Positions 1 to 11,800 of a stretch of 64,000 nt of DNA are shown here, one piece after another. A model generated the notes under the pieces. The model searched no databases. It worked only from the letters and a program-made list of their open reading frames with translations, and was not told where the DNA came from. Made by a program: the position numbers and the translations under genes. The stretch lies in NCBI GenBank assembly GCA_028826165.1, contig JAPDFW010000130.1:62001-126000 (forward strand), written 5' to 3'. Position 1 is the first letter of the stretch; every line of letters begins with the position of its first letter. The DNA is from Anaeramoeba ignava (Eukaryota > Metamonada > Anaeramoebidae).

Positions 1-3000
1 ATATTTTGTCTTCATCTTTGATATAAACCATTCTTCCTGGTTGGAGAAATGGCACAATATTTTCTGGTTTCAAAATATATTCCTTCATTTTTGATTCAAG
101 TTCTTTGATTTCATTGTGTGCAATATAATAATCTCTAATATGATTTTCGTTATTAATTTTAATAGAATCTTTTTGGTTTTGAAGATCTTGCAATTCTTTT
201 AAAATATTTTTGAATTTTATTTTTAATATTTTGAAATGTTATTTTTAAAATATTTTGAATTTTACTTAATTGATAATTTGGGATTTTTTTGTTTTTTAAA
301 AAATGATGAAAAGAATTCATAGCAAGAAATTCAATATCAAAATCTTCTTTTCTTAATAAATTTAAATATGAATTATAAGTGATTCTAAAAGAAGATTTAA
401 GTGAATTGGCATTTCCTTGAAATAAAACAGAAGCTTCTTGAATTGAAAGTTCTTGGTTGAGAATAATCATTGAAATTCCTCTTTCATCTTTTCCTCTACG
501 ACCTGCTCTTCCTGACATTTGGATATATTCTCCACTTGAAAGTATTCTATATTTTTTTCCATCAAATTTTTTAATTGAATTAAATATAACTGTTTTTGTT
601 GGCATATCAAGTCCGATTGCAAAAGTTTCTGTTGCAAATAAAATCTGAATTTTGGTTTTGATTTTGATTTTGATTTAATTTTGATTTGATTTTGATTTGA
701 TTTTGATTTAATTTTGATTTAAATTTTGATTTGATTTTGATTTTGATTTTGATTTAATTTTGATTTAAATTCGATTTTGATTTAAATTTGATTTGATTTT
801 AATTTTGATTTGAAATTGATTTGATTTTGATTTAATTTTGATTTAATTTTGATTTGATTTTGATTTGATTTTGATTTGAAATTGATTTGATTTTGATTTA
901 ATTTTGATTTGATTTTGATTTGATTTTGATTTGATTTTGATTTAATTTTGATTTAAATTTGATTTGATTTTGATTTAAATTTGATTTAAATTTGATTTAA
1001 TTTGAAACCTTAATATATCCTTCTTGAAATAAAATTTCTGTAACTTCTCTAATAATTGGTAATAAACCTGAATGATGAATTCCAATTCCACGAAGTAAAA
1101 GTGGAAAAATTCCTTCAATCTAAAAAAAAATATCCTTTTTATATTAATTGTTTTTGCTTTCTTCTTTCTTTTGGATAATGATCTTGAAATAATTTAATTA
1201 AATAAAAATAATCAAATCCAAAAATAATATTTTGTTTTTTACTGATTTAAGTTCTTTATCTTCTTTTGGTAATGAATCTATTGCATTTGAAAATATAACT
1301 GATATTAATTTTTTCTCTTCTTCTGTTGTACAATCAATCTTTTGTTTTTGTTTTTATTTTTATTTTTATTTTTAAACAAAAATCATCAAATTTATATTTT
1401 TTTTTGTTGAATTTATAAAATTCACCATTCCTATTGAAATTGCATTTGTTTCACAATCTTTTCTACTAAAATTAAATACAATTGCTGGAATTAATTTCCT
1501 TTTAAGAATAACAGTAATTATTTTATGAATAAATGATTTAGATTCCTTTGAATTTTTGTTTTCATTTCCTGAAAATTGAAAAGATTATAAAATAAATTTT
1601 CCAAAAAAAAAATAATAGAATTAATAATCTACCATTTTCTGAAATATTTGAAAAACATTTCATTGCATTTATAAAATTTTCTTCCTAATATTTTTTGTGT
1701 GTTTCAATTTAAAATGAAGAACTTGAAATAAATTTGTTTAAAATATTATACAAGAAATTCTCCATTCTCTTCTTTAACAAGAAAAATTCCATTTGCTCCA
1801 ATTGGAAAAACATAATGTTGAAGAGGAACTGGTCTATTTTCTGAATAAATAATATGACAAGGTTCAAAACGAATATTACAAATCCAATGAGCAAATTCTT
1901 CAGCATTTGATATTGTTGCTGAAAGAATAATAAATTTGATTTTTTTAGGTAATAAAATCATTGTTTCTTCCCATACAACTCCTCTTTCTATATTAAATAT
2001 AAATATAAATATCAACATAAATATTTGATTTAATTTGATTTAATTTTTTTCAACCTTTATCTTCAATATATTGAATTTCATCAAAAATCACATATTGAAT
2101 TTGATTTAATTTTTCAGAACCACGAAATATCATATTTCGAAGAATCTATTTGAAATAAATTTGGAAATAAATTTAAAATAGATTTGAAATAAATTTGGAA
2201 ATAAATTTAAAATAGATTTGAAATAAATTTGGAAATAAATTTAAAATAGATTTGAAATGAATTTGGAAATAAATTTAAAATAGATTTGAAATGAATTTGG
2301 AAATAAATTTAAAATAAATTTGGAAATAAATTTAAAATAAATTTGGAAATAAATTTGGAAATAAATTTGGAAATAAATTTGGGAATAAATTTAGAAATAA
2401 ATTTGGAAATAGATATGAAATAAATTTGGAAATAAATTGAAATAAATTTGGAAATAAATTTGGAAATAAATTTGGAAATAAATTTGGAAATAAATTTGGA
2501 AATAAATATAAAATAAATTTGGAAATAAATTTAAAATAAATTTGGAAATAAATTTGAAATAAATTTAAAATAAATTTGGAAATAAATTTGGGAATAAATT
2601 TAGAAATAAATTTTGGAATAGATTTGAAATGAATTTGGAAATAAATTTGGAAATAAATTTGAAATAAATTTGGAAATAAATTTGGAAATAAATTTGAAAT
2701 AAATTTAAAATAAATTTGGAAATAAATTTGAAATAAATTTGGAAATAAATTTGGAAATAAATTTGAAATAAATTTGGAATAAATTTAAAATAAATTTAAA
2801 ATAAATTTGGAAATAAATTTGGAAATAAATTTGAAATAAATTTGAAATAAATATGAAATAAATATAAAATAAATTTGGGAATAAATTTGGAAATAAATTT
2901 GGAAATAAATTTGAAATAAATTTAAAATAAATTTGGAATAAATTGAAATAAATTTGGAAATAAATATAAAATAAATTTGGAATAAATTTAAAATAAATTT

Positions 3001-5597
3001 AAAATAAATTTGGAAATAAATTTGGAATAAATTGAAATAAATTTGGAAATAAATATAAAATAAATTTAAAATAAATTTGAAATAAATTTGGAAATAAATT
3101 TGGAAATAAATTTGGGAATAAATTTAGAAATAAATTTGGAAATAGATATGAAATAAATTTGGAAATAAATTTGGAATAAATTTGAAATAAATTTGGAATA
3201 AATTTAAAATAAATTTAAAATAAATTTGAAAATAAATTTGAAAATAAATTTGAAATAAATTTGGAATAAATTTGGAAATAAATTTAAAATAAATTTGGAA
3301 ATAAATTTGGAAATAAATTTGGAATAAAATTGAAATAAATTTGGAAATAAATTTGGAAATAAATTTGGAAATAAATATAAAATAAATTTGAAATAAATTT
3401 GGAAATAAATTTAAAATAAATTTGAAATAAATTTGGAAATAAATTTGGAATAAATTTTGAAATAAATTTGAAATAAATTTGGAATAAATTTGGAAATAAA
3501 TTTGGAAATAAATTTGGAAATAAATTTGGAAATAAATTTGGAAATAAATTTGGAAATAAATTTGGAAATAAATTTGGAATAAATTTGGAAATAAATATAA
3601 AATAAATTTGGAATAAATTTGGAAATAAATTTGGAAATAAATTTGGAAATAAATTTGGAAATAAATTTGGAAATAAATTTGAAATAAATTTGGAAATAAA
3701 TTTGGAATAAATTTGAAAATAAATATAAAATAAATTTGAAATAAATTTGAAAATAAATTTGAAATAAATTTGGAAATAAATTTGGAAATAAATTTGGAAA
3801 TAAATTTGGAAATAAATTTGGAAATAAGTTTGGAAATAAATTTGGAAATAAATTTGAAATAAATGTAAACCTCTGTTGTCATAACAATACAAGAAGCATT
3901 TGGATTTGTTGAAGTATCTCCTGTAATTATTCCAACATCATTAAATTGTTGGTTAAGTTGTCTATATTTTTGATTGCTTAAAGCCTTTGAAAAAAAAAAT
4001 AATCAAAAAAAAAAAAGTGGAACAAAATGTAAAATAAAATATTTTTTTTTAAAATTAAAATAGAAATTACTTTATTTGGTGAAGTATAAATAACACCAGA
4101 ATTTTCTTTAAGAGATTGAGCAATTGCATATCTAAAAATAAATATAAATTAAAATTATTTCAAAAAATTAATATTTTGATTATTTAATTAATAAGTTTTT
4201 TTTAATGTACTCAGCTAAAACAGTTTTTCCTGCAGAAGTATGTGCAGAAACTATAACTGTTTCTTTTCTATGAATACATCCTATTGCTTTCTTTTGAAAA
4301 ATATCTAATTTAAATTCAAAATCCATTGATGGATTGTCTGGAAATTTTGGATTTAAAATTTCTTTTGTTTTTTTAAAAGAAAATAATTATTTTTTAATTT
4401 AATTTTTAATTTGTTATTTATGTTTTAAAACCATTTGTTTGTAAATTTTGTGAATAATTTTCTGGGAAAATAACTTTATGATTTTGATTTATATTTTGAT
4501 TTTGATTTTGATTTTGATTTTGATTTTGATTTTTATTTTTATTTTGATTTATATTTTGATTTTCATTTTCATTTTTATTTTCATTTATATTTTGATTTAG
4601 ATTTTCATTTTGATTTTCATTTTCATTTTCATTTTCATTTTGGTTTATATTTTGATTTAGATTTTCATTTTCATTTTCATTTTCATTTTGATTTTCATTT
4701 ATATTTTGATTTAGATTTTCATTTTCATTTATATTTTGATTTTCATTTTGATTTTCATTTTCATTTTCATTTTGATTTTGATTTTCATTTTCATTTTCAT
4801 TTTCATTTTGATTTTCATTTTCATTTTCATTTTCATTTTGATTTTCATTTTGATTTTCATTTTCATTTTCATTTTCATTTTCATTTTCATTTTCATTTTG
4901 ATTTTCATTTATATTTTGATTTATATTTTCATTTTCATTTTCATTTTCATTTTCATTTTCATTTTCATTTTGATTTTGATTTTCATTTTCATTTTGATTT
5001 TGATTTTGATTTTGATTTTCATTTTGATTTTGATTTATATTTTCATTTTGATTTTCATTTTCATTTTCATTTTGATTTTCATTTTTGATTTTGATTTATA
5101 TTTTCATTTTGATTTTGACTTTGATTTTCATTTTCATTTTCATTTTCATTTTGATTTTCATTTTCATTTTGATTTTGATTTTGATTTTGATTTTCATTTT
5201 CATTTTCATTTTCATTTTCATTTTCATTTTCATTTTCATTTTCATTTTGATTTTCGTTTTGATTTTCGTTTTGATTTTCATTTTCATTTTGATTTTCATT
5301 TTCATTTTGATTTTTATTTTTATTTTGATTTTGATTTATATTTTGATTTATATTTTGATTTAGATTTTGATTTTGATTTATATTTTCATTTATATTTTGA
5401 TTTTCATTTTGATTTTCATTTTGATTTATATTTTCATTTTGATTTTCATTTTCATTTTCATTTTCATTTTCATTTTCATTTTGATTTATATTTTGATTTT
5501 CATTTTCATTTTCATTTTGATTTTCGTTTTGATTTTCGTTTTCATTTTGATTTATATTTTCATTTACATTTTGATTTTGATTTTGATTTGAAAGCAT
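1..5597 (-). CDS. MTR4/Ski2-like DExH RNA helicase, multi-exon, 3' end outside window
   Basis: By family, a nuclear-exosome cofactor helicase that unwinds RNA for degradation. Exons read on the minus strand: 5597-4432, 4361-4211, 4131-4071, 3984-3871, 2145-2055, 1987-1752, 1684-1633, 1568-1426, 1338-1243, 1119-1009, 644-266 and 195 to beyond 1. All joins are GT/AG and keep frame. Visible motifs: P-loop [37 protein letters not shown], motif II DEIQ (family DEIH/DEVH), [49 protein letters not shown] and [10 protein letters not shown]. The last exon ([14 protein letters not shown]) enters the arch/KOW region. The wording fits MTR4 better than Ski2. The N-terminus is about 370 residues of Asn/Gln/Glu repeat and contains one apparent one-base insertion near 5083-5089. 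The start at 5597 is the only ATG before that tract. Confidence 0.88.
645..1008 (-). repeat. Repeat-filled 364-bp intron of the helicase gene
   Basis: Tandem gattttgattt/gatttaatttt units between the exon ending EGYIK and the exon starting [13 protein letters not shown] donor at 1008-1007 and AG acceptor at 646-645. It is larger than the usual 52-108-bp introns here and clearly expanded by the repeat. Confidence 0.8.
2146..3870 (-). repeat. 1725-bp minisatellite intron of the helicase gene
   Basis: The intron runs from the donor after MTTE (gt at 3870-3869) to the acceptor before ILRNM (ag at 2147-2146). It is almost wholly a tandem array of the 12-bp unit ggaaataaattt (plus strand) with 11- to 13-bp variants. 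Joining the flanking exons restores the family sequence [15 protein letters not shown]. Long reading frames in the array (IYFQ and FISK runs) are by-products of the 12-bp period. Confidence 0.85.
4480..5590 (-). repeat. Coding hexamer repeat (Asn/Gln/Glu tract) in the helicase N-terminus
   Basis: Hexamers attttg/attttc/atttat on the plus strand read on the minus strand as NQ, NE and NI dipeptides. The phase is kept over the whole stretch except for one 7-mer near 5083-5089. The tract ends in frame in [10 protein letters not shown], the start of the conserved helicase N-terminus. Confidence 0.75.
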
Positions 5598-5727
5598 TTT
5601 ATTAATGATAAAAAATGAAAGGAAAAAAATGAAAAATTAATTTTTGGAAAATTTTTGATTTTCATTTTTTTACTTTTATTCTTTATTTTTTATTTTTTAT
5701 TTTTTATTTTTATTTGATTAGTTAAAA
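5598..5727. promoter_or_regulatory. Short bidirectional promoter region, helicase / BEACH A
   Basis: The 130 bp between the two divergent ATGs at 5597 (minus) and 5728 (plus). It is almost pure A/T with T-runs and no coding potential. No specific element can be named. Confidence 0.55.
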
Positions 5728-8700
5728 ATGAAAGAAAACTCAAATAACGAAGATAAATTAATAAATTTTTTTTTACATTTTCCAAATGGAGAAAAAGTTA
5801 AAAATCAATGGTTTCTTCTTAAATCTTCTGAAAATTTAAATGTAATTTAAAATTCTTTATTTTATTTGCTTTTTTTGTTTTTTGTTTGTTTATTTATTTA
5901 ATTTTTATTTAAATCAAAGTTCAATGAGAAATTTGTTAATTTTTGTTTAGAATTTATTAAATCACTTGAAAAATGGGATCTTTATGAAGCAAAAAATTTA
6001 TCAAAAACTCCAAATTCATTTGAAAAAGATTTTGAATTAGAAGAAATTAATTCAGCAATATCACAATTTCAAGCTGTTCCAATTAATTTTATTAATTATA
6101 TTATAAATAAACTTATGGAAACAAAAAAAACGATTGAAGGTTATTTTATTTACAAAAAAAAAAAACAAATCAAAACATAAAAAATTCATTTTAAAAAATT
6201 CATTTTAAAAATAAAATAGAAATTTTAAATCAAAAATCAGAAACAGAAATCCAAAAAAAATCTAATTATCAACTTCAACCTTTAATTTCTTTATCTGTTT
6301 TATTAAAACTTTCTCAATCAAAATATAACAGACAAATTTTATTCCAAAATCATATTTTTAAAATTTTTTATGAATTTTTAAAATTCACAAACAAAATGTT
6401 AAAATTAATAAGAAATTTTCAAGTAATAATTTCCTTTTAACTCAAAAAATTTCAAACTAGAAAAGGATAATAATAATTTTTTTTTGTTGAAATAATAAGG
6501 ATGTAAATGAAAATTATTCAATTTATTTATTATTAAAAGAACAATTCATCTTTTCTCAAATTATGCAAATTATTGATCAATTTTTAAGAATAAGAAATGT
6601 TTCTCCAAATCGAGAAATTTTAAAATCATTAAAAAATTCAGGATTAGCTTCTTTATTAACTAGTAATTTATATTTATTCATATTTATTCATATTTATTCA
6701 TATTTATTTATTAGGATGTTTTCGCAAAAAAAATGAATTTAGAAAATTATTTATTTTTACAAAAAATCAATATACTTTTCAAACAGAACTTTTACAAAAT
6801 ATTAAAGGTGTTTATAATTTTGGATTAATAACAGAAAAAGAGAAAATGGAAGTAATTTTACTTCTTCTTAATGATTTTCATGCACCAAAAATCAATCTTC
6901 CAATTCTTGGAATTTTCAGTGAAGAAGAGACAAAAACTGAAAAGAAAAAATATCATTTCGATCAACTTGAGGATTTTTTCAACACAAACTTTTTTATATT
7001 TGATAAAACAATTACTCGAGAAGACAACACTTTCTTATTAAATAATGAGAAACTTCCAATACAGAATATAAGATATTATGAATGGGAATTCCGTTCACAA
7101 TCTTTTGAATTTCTATATTCGGTTATCCAAAAGGAAAATATTTATGAGGAGTTTATAAACAACATCAATATCTCGTTCATTTCAGATTTACTTTTTTGGA
7201 TTTGTGATTCTTTTCAGCAAACAATGGAAAATCAGAAAGAGCAAGAGCAAGATTCAACTCCTAAAAAAATCAACGAGATTAAATTATATAATCCTTTTTT
7301 TGATACACTTTTCAAGAATCTCAGAGAATTTCAAAAATTACAACCGCAAAATATAGCAGATTCATCAAAAAATAAGATCAAGCAAGAAATGCAAAAATAT
7401 TTAGATGAAAAAAAACATGCTAATCATTTCCAGGAAAAATTGGTTTTAATTTATCTTAGTTTGTTTCAAAACCCTGAAGCAGTATCAATGCCTCATGATT
7501 TTACTAATGAAAAAATTGTTGAAATCCAAAATTATATGAGGAATGTTTATCCTGAGCTGCAATTATATATCTTGTTTGAATTGAGAAGAATACTTATGAA
7601 TAAGCAAATTCTTGATTATTTTCGATTAAATAATGGATGGGAAATTTGCTTTTCTGATTATTTTATAAGAACTAAAAGCAATACAAAAATTGTAATCATT
7701 TACAAAAAAGAAAAATATAAATAACAATTCAAAACAAAATAAAACAAACACAAAATGATATAATTCAAATTTAGATTCAACAAACTGAAATGAACCAAAA
7801 TTTGCATACATTATTGATTAATCTGCTATCAGACGCAATAATGCATTATCAAGATGGTTTAGATTACAATTTCTTATTTGTAAAAGTTTTTGGGAATGAA
7901 TTAATAGTCTCTAATTTATTTTTATTGAATCGGTTTTTTGGGATGGTTATTGAAATTATCAACAATAATTCGGAGAATTCTATCGTTAATGTGATTCGGA
8001 ATCATGGGATTGTGACTATTAAAAACATCATGTTTAAATTAACGAAAGAATATGAAGAAAACCAAATAACGAAAAAATCAGTTGATTTATGCTTAGAAAT
8101 TCTTGAATTGCTAATATCAAATGCACAAATTGAATTAATTCAACTTTATCCAGAGATTATCCAATTATTGTATGAATCATTTGAAAACAAATTTACTCAA
8201 AAACTCGCTTTTACATATATCCCAAATATACTTGAAAGAACAAACAAAGCTGGCGACAAAGAAAGGGATTTTATTTCTTATTTGATTCACAAAATTGTGC
8301 TGTTATTAGAAAAATTCAGTTCAAACAAACAACAAAATTTGAAAGGGATTAGATTTGCTGATGTTGAAAAATTTTGTGATAAGTGCTCGCAATCAATTTC
8401 TCGAAATTCCAAAATTATCCAAAAAATAATCTTTGAATCAAATTCAATCAATATTTTTATTGAAATGCTGAAAAAACTTAAAATGAAAAAAATATATCCT
8501 GCTTTGATGCTTTTAAAAGAATTTATGAAAAATAATGATGAAATCATCTCACAACTTCAAAAAGAGATTTCTGTATCAGATTTTGTAGTAATTCTTTATA
8601 AATATGAAAAAAAGAAGCCAACGAGAATACTTTTTAGCATTCTATTAGATTTGATGGTTAATAATGGATATTTTTCAATTGGAAATAATTTTATTATCAG

Positions 8701-8829
8701 GAATACATACATGATAAATGTTATTTTGGATCTTTATTCTCAAAATATTTCTCAATTAGATGATAATAATAATAATAATGATAATAATGATAATAATGAT
8801 AATAATGATAATAAATAATAATAATAATG

Positions 8830-8861
<32 letters not shown>

Positions 8862-11800
8862 TAATGATGATAATGATAATAATGATAATAATGATGATAA
8901 TAATAATAATAATGATAATAATAATAATGAAGAGTGTTCCTTTATTGAAGTTTTCGATATTTTTTATCAAATTTGCCAAAAATCAATCCATAATATTTCT
9001 TGTTGTTGTGAAAACGGAGTAATTTCTTTATTACTTGACAAAATGCCGAAAATTAACAATATAAGGCTATTAGCAAAAATCATCTCATTGATTGGCCAAC
9101 TTGGATCACATAAAATTCTTGTTTCTGAAATGAAACAATATTTCTCATTACTAAAAGAGCAGTTACACAAGAAAAAAACTCGACAAGTTTCAGAGTTGAT
9201 GATTATTGAATTGAGAAAAATGATTCACAAAAAAAATCAAGGACCAAGAAGTTTTTTTGATATGTATGAGCACAACTCTCATATTCAACTTCCATATTTA
9301 AACAATTCTTTAGTTTCTCAAAAATTTAGTTTTTGCACTTGGTTTAGAATTGAGGATTGTGAACGAAATTTTTCTTCATTAGAGGAAATTCAAAAAGATT
9401 GGGAACCAAGAATATTTAGCTTTTTAACAGATGATTTTAAAGGATTTGAACTATTTTTAAAAATTGATAAAGAAACAAAAAAAATAAAATCAATTGTTTA
9501 TCAGGTTTATGCTGATCAAGAAGAGAAAGAGAAAGAGAAAATTCGAGTTAAATTTCCTGTTGAAATTACAAATAGAAAATGGCATTTTTTGGTTTTCACT
9601 CAAAAATATCAATGGGCAAATTCAGTAATTGAACCATTAGTTTATATTGATGGAAAAATAAGCTCATTAACACAAATCAAAATACCAAAAAAAGTTGGAG
9701 ATGATCATCATTTTACGAAAAATAGAATAGGATCAAATTACCCTTTTTTTAGTGAAAACAATGAATCTTTGCAAGAAAAAAAAGGTTTTGAAAATTCATT
9801 TTATGGACAGATGGGGACAATATATCTTTTCCAAGAAGTGCTTAGTGAAAACCAAGTGAAAGCAATGTATTCTCTTGGACCCGATTATAAGTCATTTTTT
9901 TATCCGAATGAAATGCTTAAATATTATAATTCATTGATAGAAAAAGAATTAGAAGAACTTTTTAATTGGAATCTTACTCAAAAAGTGATAATTTGTCATA
10001 ACTCAAAAACAATAGAAGGAAATTTGTGTATAAATCAAAGCCCAAATAATATAATCAAAGAACATTCAGAAATCAAGAGAATATATGCATTTACTGAATC
10101 TGATTCTCGAGAGATTATTCATTGTTTAGGAGGAATTCAATCATTTTTTTTCTTAATTCTTGAAATTGATGATTTATTTGAAGAAGAAAAAGAAGATTTA
10201 AATTTAGAAAAAAATACAAATACAAATACAAATACAAATATAAATGAAAATATAAATCAAAATGAAAATATAAATCAAAATACAAATGAAAATACAAATG
10301 AAAATGAAAATGAAAATAAATTTGAATTTGAATTTGAATTTGAAAGTGAAAATCAATATCAAAATGAAAATCAATATAAAAATCAAAATCAAAATCAAAA
10401 TCAAAATGAAAATCAATATCAAAATCAAAATCAAATTCAAATTCAAAATCAATATAAAATTCAAAATCAAAATCAAAATCAAAATCAAAATCAAAATCAA
10501 AATCAAAATCAAATTCGAAATCAAATTCAAAATCAAAATCAAAATCAAAATCAAAATTTAAATCAAAGTTTAAATTTAAATCAAATTATAAGCCAAATTG
10601 AAATTGAAAATCAAATTGAAGTTGAAAGTGATAATCAAAAAGAAATTGATTACACAAAAAATGAATTCCAAATAACTCAATCTCTTTTTGATGAAATATT
10701 AAAAATTTTTCATGACATTTTAGTAAATAATTTAGATTTCCAACAAGAAATGATACAAATACATGGATTCCCATTATTTGCAAATATACTTAAAAGAATT
10801 CATTCAAAATATTTTTCGATTCAAATTTATTATACAATTTTATTATTTCGGGAAAAAATACAAAATGACCAATTTCAAACAGAACTTAAAACATATTTGT
10901 TGTTTGATTATTCAATTTGGTGGAATTTAAGCTTTCAAATCCAAAAACGATTATTTCAAATTATCCAATTTTACTTTGAAAAAAACAAATTTATTGAGAA
11001 TAAAGAAGATGATTTGCCAGATACAATTACAGAACTTATCAAAGAATTAGAGGAATTGAGTTTGAGCACAAAAATTAATCAAGGAATGGATATATATGGT
11101 TATGAAGAGAATAGTATAACAAAAAATATCACCATTTTCGATCTGCTGATTATATTGAGATTTTACGATAATTTTTTCGAAAGATCAGTTGAAGATTCTC
11201 AACAAATTATTGAATTATCAAGAGTACTGTTTTTATATATAGATATTTTAATGAGTACGATGCAAACAAAAGCTCAAATAAGATGCATTGATTCATTGAT
11301 TGCCACATGTTTCATTTTCCAAAACCAATATTTTATTGAGGAAACACTTGATTTTATCAAAAATTTTCTATCAAGAGACACAGAAAATATTTGGAGGAAG
11401 TTATTTTCTGTTGGAATGTTTAATCCATTTATCAAATTGATAGAAAAAAAAAAGAATACCAAAATAATTAGGCTTTGTCTTGATATAATCCACTTGATTG
11501 ATCTTTCTCTTAATGAGAATGAAAAATTAATACAAAAATTAGAAATGAGGAAATATCCTATTCAAAATTTGAAAGGCATGTATCCTTGCATTCATAAAAC
11601 ATTGATTGATAATATCAGCATAATCACAAAAGAAATTGTTGATTCGCTTTTCCAAATGCTGATCTACGAAAACAAAGCAAGTCAAATCCCGATTTTGATG
11701 ATCCAAAATTTATTTCTATTAGAAACTGTTTGTGAGATATTTAATCGCTCACCTAATTTATCTGATAACAAAAACTTCCGGATTTTATTCATTTTAATCT

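Noticed and set aside
1709..1906. 65-codon minus-strand reading frame beside the helicase exons
   Set aside because: Out of frame with the helicase; the correct exon frame at 1987-1752 has the family motifs.
3124..3892. Reading frames of about 200-250 codons rich in Ile/Phe/Gln on the minus strand
   Set aside because: They are readings of the 12-bp intron repeat. The flanking exons join across it to restore the helicase sequence.
4736..5605. Long Ile/Phe/Leu/Asp/His reading frames on the plus strand
   Set aside because: Antisense of the Asn/Gln/Glu tract of the helicase; hexamer period only.
8755..8935. An intron explaining the frame change in BEACH A
   Set aside because: No GT donor exists within the Asn/Asp tract.
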